Shown here: piece after piece, positions 1-5,854 of the stretch
Position numbering within the stretch: the first letter of the stretch is position 1
Layout: the number at the start of each line of letters is the position of its first letter
Origin: JBPYCR01 sp051846915
GTDB lineage: Bacteria; Bacillota; Bacilli; Bacillales; Amphibacillaceae
Direction: 5' to 3'
Assembly: GCF_051846915.1 (NCBI RefSeq)
Contig: NZ_JBPYCR010000053.1
Span: forward strand, 1-13,955
DNA: 13,955 nucleotides
Translations under genes and position numbers: made by a program
Notes under the pieces: model-generated
Database searches by the model: none
What the model was told of the DNA's origin: nothing
Seen by the model: the letters and a program-made list of their open reading frames with translations, nothing else

Positions 1-737
1 CAGTCTTTGCGAAATGGGAAGGACAATCGTCGATACAAATATTAAAAATGGGCTTGTTTCCGGATGAAATTGTGAAGACAGATGAAATGACTATCCTTAC
101 GGAAATCCGTAAAGAGGTTAAAAGAGGCGCTGGATTGAAAAAGGTTCGACAATTAAAAGAAATTGCCCGTCATTCTATCGGTCTCCAGGAAGGTAAAACC
201 ATGGCAAGAATGAAAATCAACACATTGATGGATCAATATACCCTACTTCAGGAAAAGATTAGTGAAGTCTGGGAAATGATAGAAGGGTTAACCAACACCA
301 TTCCGGGTGTCAAGGAAATGACGGATATTAAAGGGATAGGTGATATCACAATTGCCGCATTCTTGGCGGAAATAGGCAATATTAATAATTACTATCATCC
401 CGAACAAATTATTAAATTGGCTGGATTAAATTTAAGGTTGGCTACCTCAGGAAAATGGAAAGGGCAGACAATTATTACCAAACGCGGACGCCCAAAATTA
501 CGCGCGCTCTTGTTCAAGGTCGCTCTGCCACTGGTTAATCACAACCCTGCGTTTAAGGCTTTACATGAATATTTTACAACAAGAAAAGAAAATCCGTTGA
601 AGAAAAAGCAATCCTTGATTGCAATCTGTTGCAAATTAATTCGCATTTTGTTTACTGTAGGTAAAAAACAAGTAGCATTTGATCCAGAAAAGATGTTAAA
701 CGATATTCCGCATTTTAATTTACAGAATGCAGCTTAA
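1..737 (+). CDS. IS110-family transposase, C-terminal part (runs off the left edge)
   Basis: The reading frame is open from base 3, with no start codon needed before the edge, so the gene begins outside the window. About 244 C-terminal residues are visible; family members are usually about 400, so the N-terminal DEDD (RuvC-like) domain is missing here. The Transposase_20 (IS116/IS110/IS902) domain is clear: a helix-hairpin-helix-like GIGDITIAAFLAEIG, then KLAGLNL, then LATSGKWKGQ, which holds the conserved TSGK serine taken to be catalytic in this family, then TKRGRPKLRALLF. The end is intact, with a basic stretch and a final NAA before TAA. IS110 enzymes move DNA by a guide-RNA-directed, recombinase-like reaction and do not make long terminal inverted repeats. 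Family assignment is confident. Whether the whole element is active cannot be judged. Confidence 0.93.
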   Translation, partial: VFAKWEGQSSIQILKMGLFPDEIVKTDEMTILTEIRKEVKRGAGLKKVRQLKEIARHSIGLQEGKTMARMKINTLMDQYTLLQEKISEVWEMIEGLTNTIPGVKEMTDIKGIGDITIAAFLAEIGNINNYYHPEQIIKLAGLNLRLATSGKWKGQTIITKRGRPKLRALLFKVALPLVNHNPAFKALHEYFTTRKENPLKKKQSLIAICCKLIRILFTVGKKQVAFDPEKMLNDIPHFNLQNAA

Positions 738-814
738 CTAGATAATAATGTTTGACCCAGTTTTCATGATATCTTAAGAAATTCAATTTATTTTAAAATA
801 GCAACAATAACTAT

Positions 815-1000
815 TTGAAGCACGGAGCAGTCGGCACATATTTATACTATCGGGCAATGACCCTGTCAGAAAGCATAGCCGACCCCACTTCATGGATAGA
901 CCGAACGAAGGAATGTATGCGCAATTGACGCTGTGAGATGTGGGAGGGTTTGTCGCCATGAGTATTGTGGGAATGAAAGGTGCGATTATAGCAACTAATA
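815..1000 (+). ncRNA. Candidate guide (bridge) RNA region downstream of the IS110 transposase
   Basis: This tract is G+C-richer than its flanks and rich in inverted repeats: GTCGGC (830-835) with GCCGAC (878-883) enclosing GGG/CCC (852-854 with 861-863), GCG/CGC (919-921 with 929-931), and CCCAC (884-888) with GTGGG (940-944). IS110-family elements are known to carry a structured bridge RNA in a non-coding end; in the IS1111 group it lies downstream of the transposase gene. Position and structure fit that. No guide loops could be assigned because the donor and target sites are not known. Confidence 0.35.
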
Positions 1001-1241
1001 TCCATTTTTTTCAAAAAGAGAAGGATGGCGTATTAAGTGCACCCTTCTACATTAAATTTCGTTCCTATACCATTTAAAATGTTATTGATAAATCATAAAT
1101 AAAATGAAATTCTAAGAAAAACAAAGAAAACAAGTGAAAACGTTAGTATATAGAGGGAGTATAGATTTTTGTGCATAGCTGTCTCGCTTCGACGTACAAT
1201 TCTTTTCGGTGGGACGAAAGCGTAGCTACAGTCCTAGGATG

Positions 1242-1276
1242 TTGCGCTTTTAGCCTGCAAGAGCGTTTGCGCTTTT
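1242..1276. repeat. Short direct repeat TTGCGCTTTT, two copies
   Basis: The 10-mer TTGCGCTTTT occurs at 1242-1251 and again at 1267-1276, 25 bases apart, just beyond the stop codon of the carbonic anhydrase gene. It may be part of a larger intergenic repeat or a poor terminator for the minus-strand gene. No function can be assigned. Confidence 0.4.
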
Positions 1277-1283
1277 CTTAGTT

Positions 1284-1832
1284 TTAGTCGGATACGACAT
1301 CTACTTTTCCTGTTCCTGGATCAATGACAAGTCCATGTACTTTAACGTAATCGGGGAGCAAAGGGTGGTTGCGAATAATTTGTACACTTTGTCGGATGGA
1401 TTCCTCCACTGTATCAAAACCATGGAATTCTTTATGAAGGTTTACCCCACCTGTTTGTAGAGTGTCTAATGTTTCTTGTTTAATCCCTTTTTCAGTCATC
1501 GTTTCTAATAAATGATTTGTATCGACGTGTGACATCCCGCAATCATGATGGCCGATAACGGTTATTTCTTCTGCCCGCAATTCAAATACAGCGACCAAAA
1601 TACTTTTCATAATACTGTCAAACGGTTTACGAATGATTGCACCGGCATTTTTTAACATTTTCACGTCACCGTTTTGAATGTTCAATGACTTTGGTAATAA
1701 TTCCACGAGTCGCGATTCCATGCATGTAAATACGACCATTCGTTTATTCGGAATGCTATCGGTTTTATAATCTTCATATTTTTTATTGGCGACAAATTGC
1801 TCATTGTATTTCAGCATTTCTTCCAAATACAT
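1284..1832 (-). CDS. Beta-class carbonic anhydrase (YtiB-like)
   Basis: Cytoplasmic zinc enzyme interconverting CO2 and bicarbonate. The 182-residue length fits the short YtiB-like clade of Bacillus. The zinc ligands Cys37, His95 and Cys98 are present in FTCMESR and VIGHHDCGM, and the conserved KNAGA (residues 61-65) follows. Oddly, the usual motif is CxDxR, with an Asp that forms a dyad with Arg41. Here residue 39 is Glu (codon GAA, read directly). The C-terminal VHGLVIDPGTGKVDVV is also typical. The ATG start is preceded by a purine-rich AGGGGGA about 6 bases upstream. It stands alone, divergent from the protease gene at 1968, and no U-tailed terminator is evident after it. The family call is firm; activity with the Glu is not known. 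Confidence 0.92.
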   Translation of the reverse strand: MYLEEMLKYNEQFVANKKYEDYKTDSIPNKRMVVFTCMESRLVELLPKSLNIQNGDVKMLKNAGAIIRKPFDSIMKSILVAVFELRAEEITVIGHHDCGMSHVDTNHLLETMTEKGIKQETLDTLQTGGVNLHKEFHGFDTVEESIRQSVQIIRNHPLLPDYVKVHGLVIDPGTGKVDVVSD

Positions 1833-1967
1833 TTCTATTCCCCCTGATATGTTTTAACTATGATAAAAATATAGCAGAAATGGGGGAAGATTAGAAATAA
1901 TAATGATTGTTCGTGTTAAGATAGAGAAAGTGATTCACTCTACTGAACTACGGAGGGCAAGCAATTG

Positions 1968-2798
1968 ATGAATAATAATGATGAAAATAAAAATAATATG
2001 ATCGATGAAGATTTATACGAAACGTTTGATGAGGAAGAACTGTATGAACTGGTGCAGGAAGAACGTAGGAAAGCGCTGGAAAGAGAGCGGGAACGATCAG
2101 AAAATAAGAAAATAAAGCCTAAATTTCCTAAATGGGCTTTTTGGTTAATTGCATTTGCACTCTTTTTTAATGTTGTCGCATTATTACCACAAACGTTTTC
2201 CATTCCGGCGATTGACTTCCTGCTTACGTCAGCGAAATTGTCCACACAAGATGACATTAAATCGTATAAACAATCAGTTGTTGTTATTGAGACAGATGAC
2301 AGCAAGGGAACAGGATTTTCGATTTCAGCTGATGGAACAATTGTCACGAACAATCATGTGGTAGAAGGGGAGGATACAGTTACAGTTGCTTTTCCCGATG
2401 ATGGATTATTTACCGGCGAAGTATCCGAAACATATCCATCCATTGATTTAGCAGTAGTGGAAACAAACGGAGAGGCACTGCCATTCCTTGAGTTAGCGGA
2501 AAAGCCTATGTATGAAGAAGATGAAGCAATTTATTTTATCGGCAACCCATTAAAATTTCAGGGAATTGCAAATGAAGGAACGATCATTTCGCCGACGATG
2601 TTAAGTAGTTGGTCGGAAGAAGTCTACATGCTGGATGCCCCCGTTTATCGCGGAAATAGTGGTAGTCCGGTCATTAACCAAGCGGGAGAAGTGATTGGTG
2701 TCGTTTTTGCTACAATGAATGACGATGATGTTGGCAGGGTTGGATTATTTGTTCCAATTGACTATTTACAAGAATACCGGACAGAGGAAATTCAGTAA
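1968..2798 (+). CDS. Membrane-anchored trypsin-like serine protease (S1C/HtrA-like, no PDZ)
   Basis: A 276-residue protein with a very acidic then strongly charged cytoplasmic N-terminus (about 1-50), one hydrophobic anchor (about 55-77) and an extracellular trypsin-like domain. Numbering from the alternative TTG at 1965, the catalytic triad is His131 (TNNHVV), Asp161 (SIDLAVV) and Ser232 (GNSGSP). HtrA/DegP proteases usually carry one or more PDZ domains after the catalytic domain. Here the chain stops about 45 residues after the Ser, so there is none. The likely role is surface protein quality control or processing, but the target is unknown. GGAGGG at 1952-1957 serves either TTG 1965 (7 bases) or ATG 1968 (10 bases); the ATG is preferred by codon type only. 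A DUF2071 pseudogene starts 20 bases downstream and may share the transcript. Confidence 0.85.
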   Translation: MNNNDENKNNMIDEDLYETFDEEELYELVQEERRKALERERERSENKKIKPKFPKWAFWLIAFALFFNVVALLPQTFSIPAIDFLLTSAKLSTQDDIKSYKQSVVVIETDDSKGTGFSISADGTIVTNNHVVEGEDTVTVAFPDDGLFTGEVSETYPSIDLAVVETNGEALPFLELAEKPMYEEDEAIYFIGNPLKFQGIANEGTIISPTMLSSWSEEVYMLDAPVYRGNSGSPVINQAGEVIGVVFATMNDDDVGRVGLFVPIDYLQEYRTEEIQ

Positions 2799-2818
2799 AC
2801 AGAAAGGCGGATTAAGAG

Positions 2819-3544
2819 ATGCAAGCAAGGAAGCGGCCATGGATCGGACAGCAAAACTGGCAGGATGTTTTATTTATCCATTTCCCCGTCCTAGCAGATG
2901 ACATACGCCCATTTGTACCCCAGCCATTTCAGCTTCACATGTTTGCCGGAAACTTATTGGTGACGGTTATTTTATTTAACGCGACAAAAAGCAGGTTAAG
3001 GTGGATGCCCCCGCCAATTTCCTATCCTTCTTTTTTGCAAATGAATATTAGAACCTACGTTCGATTCGGGGGGCGAACCCGGCGTGTTTTTCTTTTCTGT
3101 TCATACAAACAGTGAACTTGTGAAATGGGGCGGGCAATTAGCTGCTTTACCATATAAAACGTCTGCAATAAAAAAATCAAGCAGGGGGATAATCAGGTAA
3201 AATTAGAACTCATTCATAAAAACAAGCATGGCAAAACATCCGGAGTTAACCTGCAATATACACCATCAACCGAGTTTGTTTCTTCTGTTCCCTCCACCGC
3301 AGCCCATTTTCTAACTGAACGCTACTGTATTTGGATTCAAAATAAAAATAAATTAATAAAAGCTCCAATTTCCCATTCGCCTTGGCGATTACAAACAACA
3401 AAGGTGATAGTTAATCTGGATCAATTCACGCCGTTTCTTCCAATTCCATCGAAGCAACAAGGTATACGATTCCATTACAGCCCCTTCAAACACGCAAAAA
3501 TCCATCCATTCGAAATAATGGCACTATCTGGATATTCGTATTAA
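2819..3544 (+). pseudogene. YqjF-like DUF2071 protein, disrupted by two frameshifts
   Basis: The first part reads RPWIGQQNWQDVLFIHFPV, then LRWMPPP and NIRTYVRFGG, a typical DUF2071 start. The frame then fails at a run of six G (3068-3073). One G fewer gives FGGEPGVFFFSVHTNSELVKW, the expected continuation. That second frame runs to a run of seven A (3170-3176). One A more restores the original frame, KQGDNQVKLELIHK, which continues through FLTERYCIW and SPWRLQTTKV to TAA at 3544. With both repaired the product would be about 241 residues, normal for the family. The function of DUF2071 proteins is not established. The start ATG follows AAAGGCGG and lies 20 bases after the protease gene. Either a real pseudogene or two homopolymer sequencing errors. 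Confidence 0.85.
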
Positions 3545-3574
3545 AGGAAGGGTTGATCTAAATTTGTTTCAATT

Positions 3575-3591
3575 ATGTTGCTATACAACAT
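3575..3591. promoter_or_regulatory. Inverted repeat ATGTTG-CTATA-CAACAT upstream of sigI
   Basis: A perfect 6+6 inverted repeat with a 5-base spacer (ATGTTGCTATACAACAT), about 125 bases before the sigI start and shortly after the DUF2071 pseudogene. It could be an operator in the sigI promoter region. I see no convincing sigma-A or SigI-type promoter hexamers around it. Confidence 0.25.
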
Positions 3592-3714
3592 TATAGTAAT
3601 CAACATTTAAACAAACTGTAACGCTTTCGAGGTAGCAGTTTTTCATTAATTTCGATAAAGTAAATCATAATACAACAAAATCCAACATTATTATATAAAG
3701 CTGGTGAAAGTATT

Positions 3715-4533
3715 TTGGTTTATCTTGCTAATTATCCTAAGAAATCAGTGAACAATCCAATCGATGCAAAAGATTATTGGTATCGGTTAGGGAATATGAA
3801 AAATAAAAAACAGTATCGTGAAACTAAACTTTCATTGGAGGAAGCACTATATTTTGCTCAACACGGAGACGAGGAATTGCAAAATTATTTATTAATAAAG
3901 TACCAACCGTTTATTGCAAAGTCTGTATATCAAGTGTGCAAGCGCTATATTGATCCGAAAGTGGATGATGAATTCAGTGTTGGGTTACTTGGCTTTTATG
4001 AAGCAATGTTAAAGTATAGTCCGGCAAAAGGCGCATCCTTTTTTTCATTCGCGAATGTCGTCATTAAACGGAAGGTAATTGATTATATTCGTTACGTTCA
4101 AAAAGAACCCTTGACTAGTTCATTGAATGAAATGGATGATGAAGGCAAAATAGTAAGTCAACATGAAGTTAAAGCAGCGACGGAAGTCTTTTTGTGTGAT
4201 TGGAATCAATGGTTATTGAAGGAAGAAATGAAACAGTTCCAGAAAAATCTAGCCTGTTACCAAATATGTATAAAAGAACTTATGGCTTCATCACCAAAGC
4301 ATAAGGACGCGCGGCACTCTGCTGTTCATGTTGCTAGAACATTATATGGTGACGAGTATTTAAACAATTATGTCCAAACGAAAAAAAAGCTGCCGATTAA
4401 ATTGCTTCTTAAAAAAGTAAGCGTAAGTAAAAAAACTTTGGAAAGACAACGCAAATTTATTTTGGCTATATTCATTGTTCTTCATGGTGATTACTTATAC
4501 TTACAGGACTATATAAAAGGAATAGGATTGTAA
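3715..4533 (+). CDS. sigI: RNA polymerase sigma factor SigI
   Basis: Alternative sigma factor of the sigma-70 superfamily, known in Bacillus as heat-inducible and controlled by the membrane anti-sigma factor RsgI. Region 2 is clear at about residues 52-126: LIKYQPFIAKSVYQVCKRYI, DDEFSVGLLGFYEA, KYSPAKG and FANVVIKRKVIDYIR. The SigI-specific C-terminal part follows, with KELMASSPKHKDAR, VSVSKKTLERQRKFI (the helix-turn-helix) and the closing DYLYLQDYIKG. The TTG start at 3715 has GGTGAAAG close upstream and gives 272 residues against about 250 for B. subtilis SigI. A shorter start at Met28 is possible but lacks a good ribosome binding site. No rsgI follows: a bidirectional terminator comes 12 bases after the stop, then a convergent gene. 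Identity is confident; the control partner is missing locally. Confidence 0.92.
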   Translation: MVYLANYPKKSVNNPIDAKDYWYRLGNMKNKKQYRETKLSLEEALYFAQHGDEELQNYLLIKYQPFIAKSVYQVCKRYIDPKVDDEFSVGLLGFYEAMLKYSPAKGASFFSFANVVIKRKVIDYIRYVQKEPLTSSLNEMDDEGKIVSQHEVKAATEVFLCDWNQWLLKEEMKQFQKNLACYQICIKELMASSPKHKDARHSAVHVARTLYGDEYLNNYVQTKKKLPIKLLLKKVSVSKKTLERQRKFILAIFIVLHGDYLYLQDYIKGIGL

Positions 4534-4545
4534 CGTGTTTAAAAA

Positions 4546-4576
4546 ATACATGCACCCCAGTGCGGGGAGCATGTAT
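4546..4576. terminator. Bidirectional terminator between sigI and the YhdB-like gene
   Basis: ATACATGC (4546-4553) pairs with GCATGTAT (4569-4576). After an A/A mismatch, CCCC (4555-4558) pairs with GGGG (4564-4567) around the loop AGTGC. The plus-strand tail is TTAATTTAT. On the minus strand the stem is followed by six T, so it best serves the minus-strand gene and also ends sigI. Confidence 0.85.
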
Positions 4577-4580
4577 TAAT

Positions 4581-4820
4581 TTATACTTCAAGAACGTAAG
4601 GCGCAGGCACATGTTTCATCGCATGATCCACATAGCATAAAAGATCTTCATGTGACTCCATGATCCGGTGTTGATCGGAAGCAAAATGATAAGCATTTAA
4701 AAACAGCTGGATTTTTTTTGATAATAGATCATCATTTGTACGAACCATGAGAACGAGTAAATCATCCCATTGTCCCCACAATGTATAATATAAGGCTTTA
4801 TCATAGTCAGGAATTTCCAT
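4581..4820 (-). CDS. YhdB-like small protein of unknown function
   Basis: A 79-residue acidic soluble protein with no signal peptide or membrane segment. The N-terminal half carries DKALYYTLWGQWDDLLVLMVRTND, which matches my memory of the YhdB-like family of Bacillaceae (about 80 residues, function unknown). The second half is predicted helical with several His (YHFASDQHRIMESHEDLL, VDHAMKHV). A strong AAGGAGG lies about 9 bases before the ATG, and the gene ends at the shared bidirectional terminator, so it is expressed as a single convergent gene opposite sigI. The real-gene call is strong; the family name comes from pattern memory only. Confidence 0.75.
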   Translation of the reverse strand: MEIPDYDKALYYTLWGQWDDLLVLMVRTNDDLLSKKIQLFLNAYHFASDQHRIMESHEDLLCYVDHAMKHVPAPYVLEV

Positions 4821-4970
4821 CTATATTCATCCTCCTTAAACTGCGTATACTCAGGAGCATTCTTCTATCGGTTTTTTCATCCCCATTATTATTTAGCGTC
4901 CCCACTTCGTATTTATTTTTCCTCATACAATTATGGTCGTAATTCCAAAATAAGGTTTGCTTGCTGAACC

Positions 4971-4999
4971 GCATAATTCTTCTTGTACGTTACATACTA
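4971..4999 (+). promoter_or_regulatory. Sigma-G-like forespore promoter for the YhcN-type gene
   Basis: GCATAA at 4971-4976 (-35 like GnATR) and CATACTA at 4993-4999 (-10 like CATnnTA), 17 bases apart counted from the five-base -35 core. The consensus spacing is about 18. A start point near 5006 would leave a leader of about 20 bases with AAGGAGG at 5013-5019. Known yhcN expression in B. subtilis is forespore-specific, which agrees. Confidence 0.5.
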
Positions 5000-5026
5000 A
5001 CAACAAAATTATAAGGAGGATTATGC

Positions 5027-5722
5027 ATGAAATTTAAGCATTCAAGTATTGTTGTAGCAGCTCTATTTACGTTATTAATCGGTTGTCAAGCAAATACAGA
5101 TGATAATATGGAAGAAGGAAGAATGGATAATGATAATATGTTTGAACGGACAGGTTATAATGATGAAATGGATCGGGAAGGAAGAATGAATGACCTGAAC
5201 GATAACTTTAATGGGAACAACGCTAATAACAATAATGACAACAATAACAACCAATACGATGTAGCCGATAAAGCAGCCGATAAAATAACGGATCAGATTA
5301 AGGAAATTGATCAGGCATATGTTTTAACAACAGATAATAATGCCTATGTTGCAGCAATGTTGGATAACGATTCTAATCGAAATAACAATAATCGCATGAA
5401 TGAAAATGGTACAAACAATAATCAAAATAACAATGATGGAATAAACGGCATGTTTGATAATAATGCAAACAATAATAATAACAATACTGGAAATAATCGT
5501 GGTAATGGAGACGAGTTGACAGATGATGTCAAAAGTAAAATCAAGGATATCGTCCAATCCGTCGATAAAGATATTGACAATGTATATGTAACAACGAACC
5601 CTGATTTTGCCGATTTAACCAATAATTATATTAACGATATGGATGAAGGAAGACCGGTAAGAGGAATGTTTGATCAAATTGGTAATGCAATCGAACGAAT
5701 TTTTCCTCAAGATAACAATTAA
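5027..5722 (+). CDS. YhcN/YlaJ-family sporulation lipoprotein, Asn-rich
   Basis: A 231-residue secreted lipoprotein. The signal peptide (1-19) ends in the lipobox LLIGC with lipidated Cys20. After an acidic, Asn-rich linker the YhcN/YlaJ domain begins at about residue 79: VADKAADKITDQIKEIDQAYVLTTDNNAYVAAML. It resumes at about 163 with ELTDDVKSKIKDIVQSVDKDIDNVYVTTNPDFADLTNNYI and ends in IERIFPQDN. Between the two halves lies an inserted tract of about 50 residues (113-162) that is mostly Asn. Proteins of this family are made in the forespore and placed in the spore inner membrane or coat region. AAGGAGG is 7 bases before the ATG, a sigma-G-like promoter precedes it and a terminator follows, so it is monocistronic. 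The family is confident; the molecular role is unknown. Confidence 0.88.
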   Translation: MKFKHSSIVVAALFTLLIGCQANTDDNMEEGRMDNDNMFERTGYNDEMDREGRMNDLNDNFNGNNANNNNDNNNNQYDVADKAADKITDQIKEIDQAYVLTTDNNAYVAAMLDNDSNRNNNNRMNENGTNNNQNNNDGINGMFDNNANNNNNNTGNNRGNGDELTDDVKSKIKDIVQSVDKDIDNVYVTTNPDFADLTNNYINDMDEGRPVRGMFDQIGNAIERIFPQDNN

Positions 5723-5736
5723 TTAAAAAGCTAATA

Positions 5737-5771
5737 AAAACACGAGTGCCTAATACGGTAACTCGTGTTTT
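5737..5771 (+). terminator. Intrinsic terminator after the YhcN-type gene
   Basis: AAAACACGAGT (5737-5747) pairs perfectly with ACTCGTGTTTT (5761-5771) around a 13-base loop. The stem ends in T residues and is followed by CACTTTT. It starts 14 bases after the stop codon. Confidence 0.85.
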
Positions 5772-5854
5772 CACTTTTAACGAATTGGTTAAATGTCTTA
5801 ATCATATTAATATGGTAAAATATTGTAAAGCTACGTCTATGAAGGAGGAAAACG

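Larger units (their letters stand above)
738..1283. other. 546-base non-coding stretch: IS110 3' tail plus unassigned intergenic DNA
   Basis: No credible coding sequence on either strand. The first part (738 to roughly 1065) is probably the 3' non-coding end of the insertion element, and about 815-1000 is clearly richer in G and C than its surroundings. From about 1065 to 1165 the DNA is A-rich and featureless. From about 1170 to 1283, just beyond the end of the minus-strand carbonic anhydrase gene, there is another G+C-richer patch. It has a small hairpin (CTTTTCG/CGAAAG around 1202-1220), the self-complementary TCCTAGGA and a 10-base direct repeat. The exact right end of the element cannot be set from one copy. 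Confidence 0.6.

Noticed and set aside
738..1283. Searching for terminal inverted repeats of the left IS element
   Set aside because: None convincing; IS110-family elements usually lack long ones, so absence is not informative.
1940..2353. 137-codon minus-strand reading frame over the protease gene
   Set aside because: Ser-rich, low-complexity translation that lies opposite a well-supported protease; no ribosome binding site.
5200..5510. AAC/AAT-rich stretch as a DNA microsatellite or CRISPR-like repeat
   Set aside because: The units are irregular and the frame stays open; it is simply coding for poly-Asn, with no spacer pattern.
5324..5622. Minus-strand reading frames opposite the YhcN-type gene, Ile- and Val-rich
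   Set aside because: Caused by AAT/AAC Asn codons read in reverse; no start signals.
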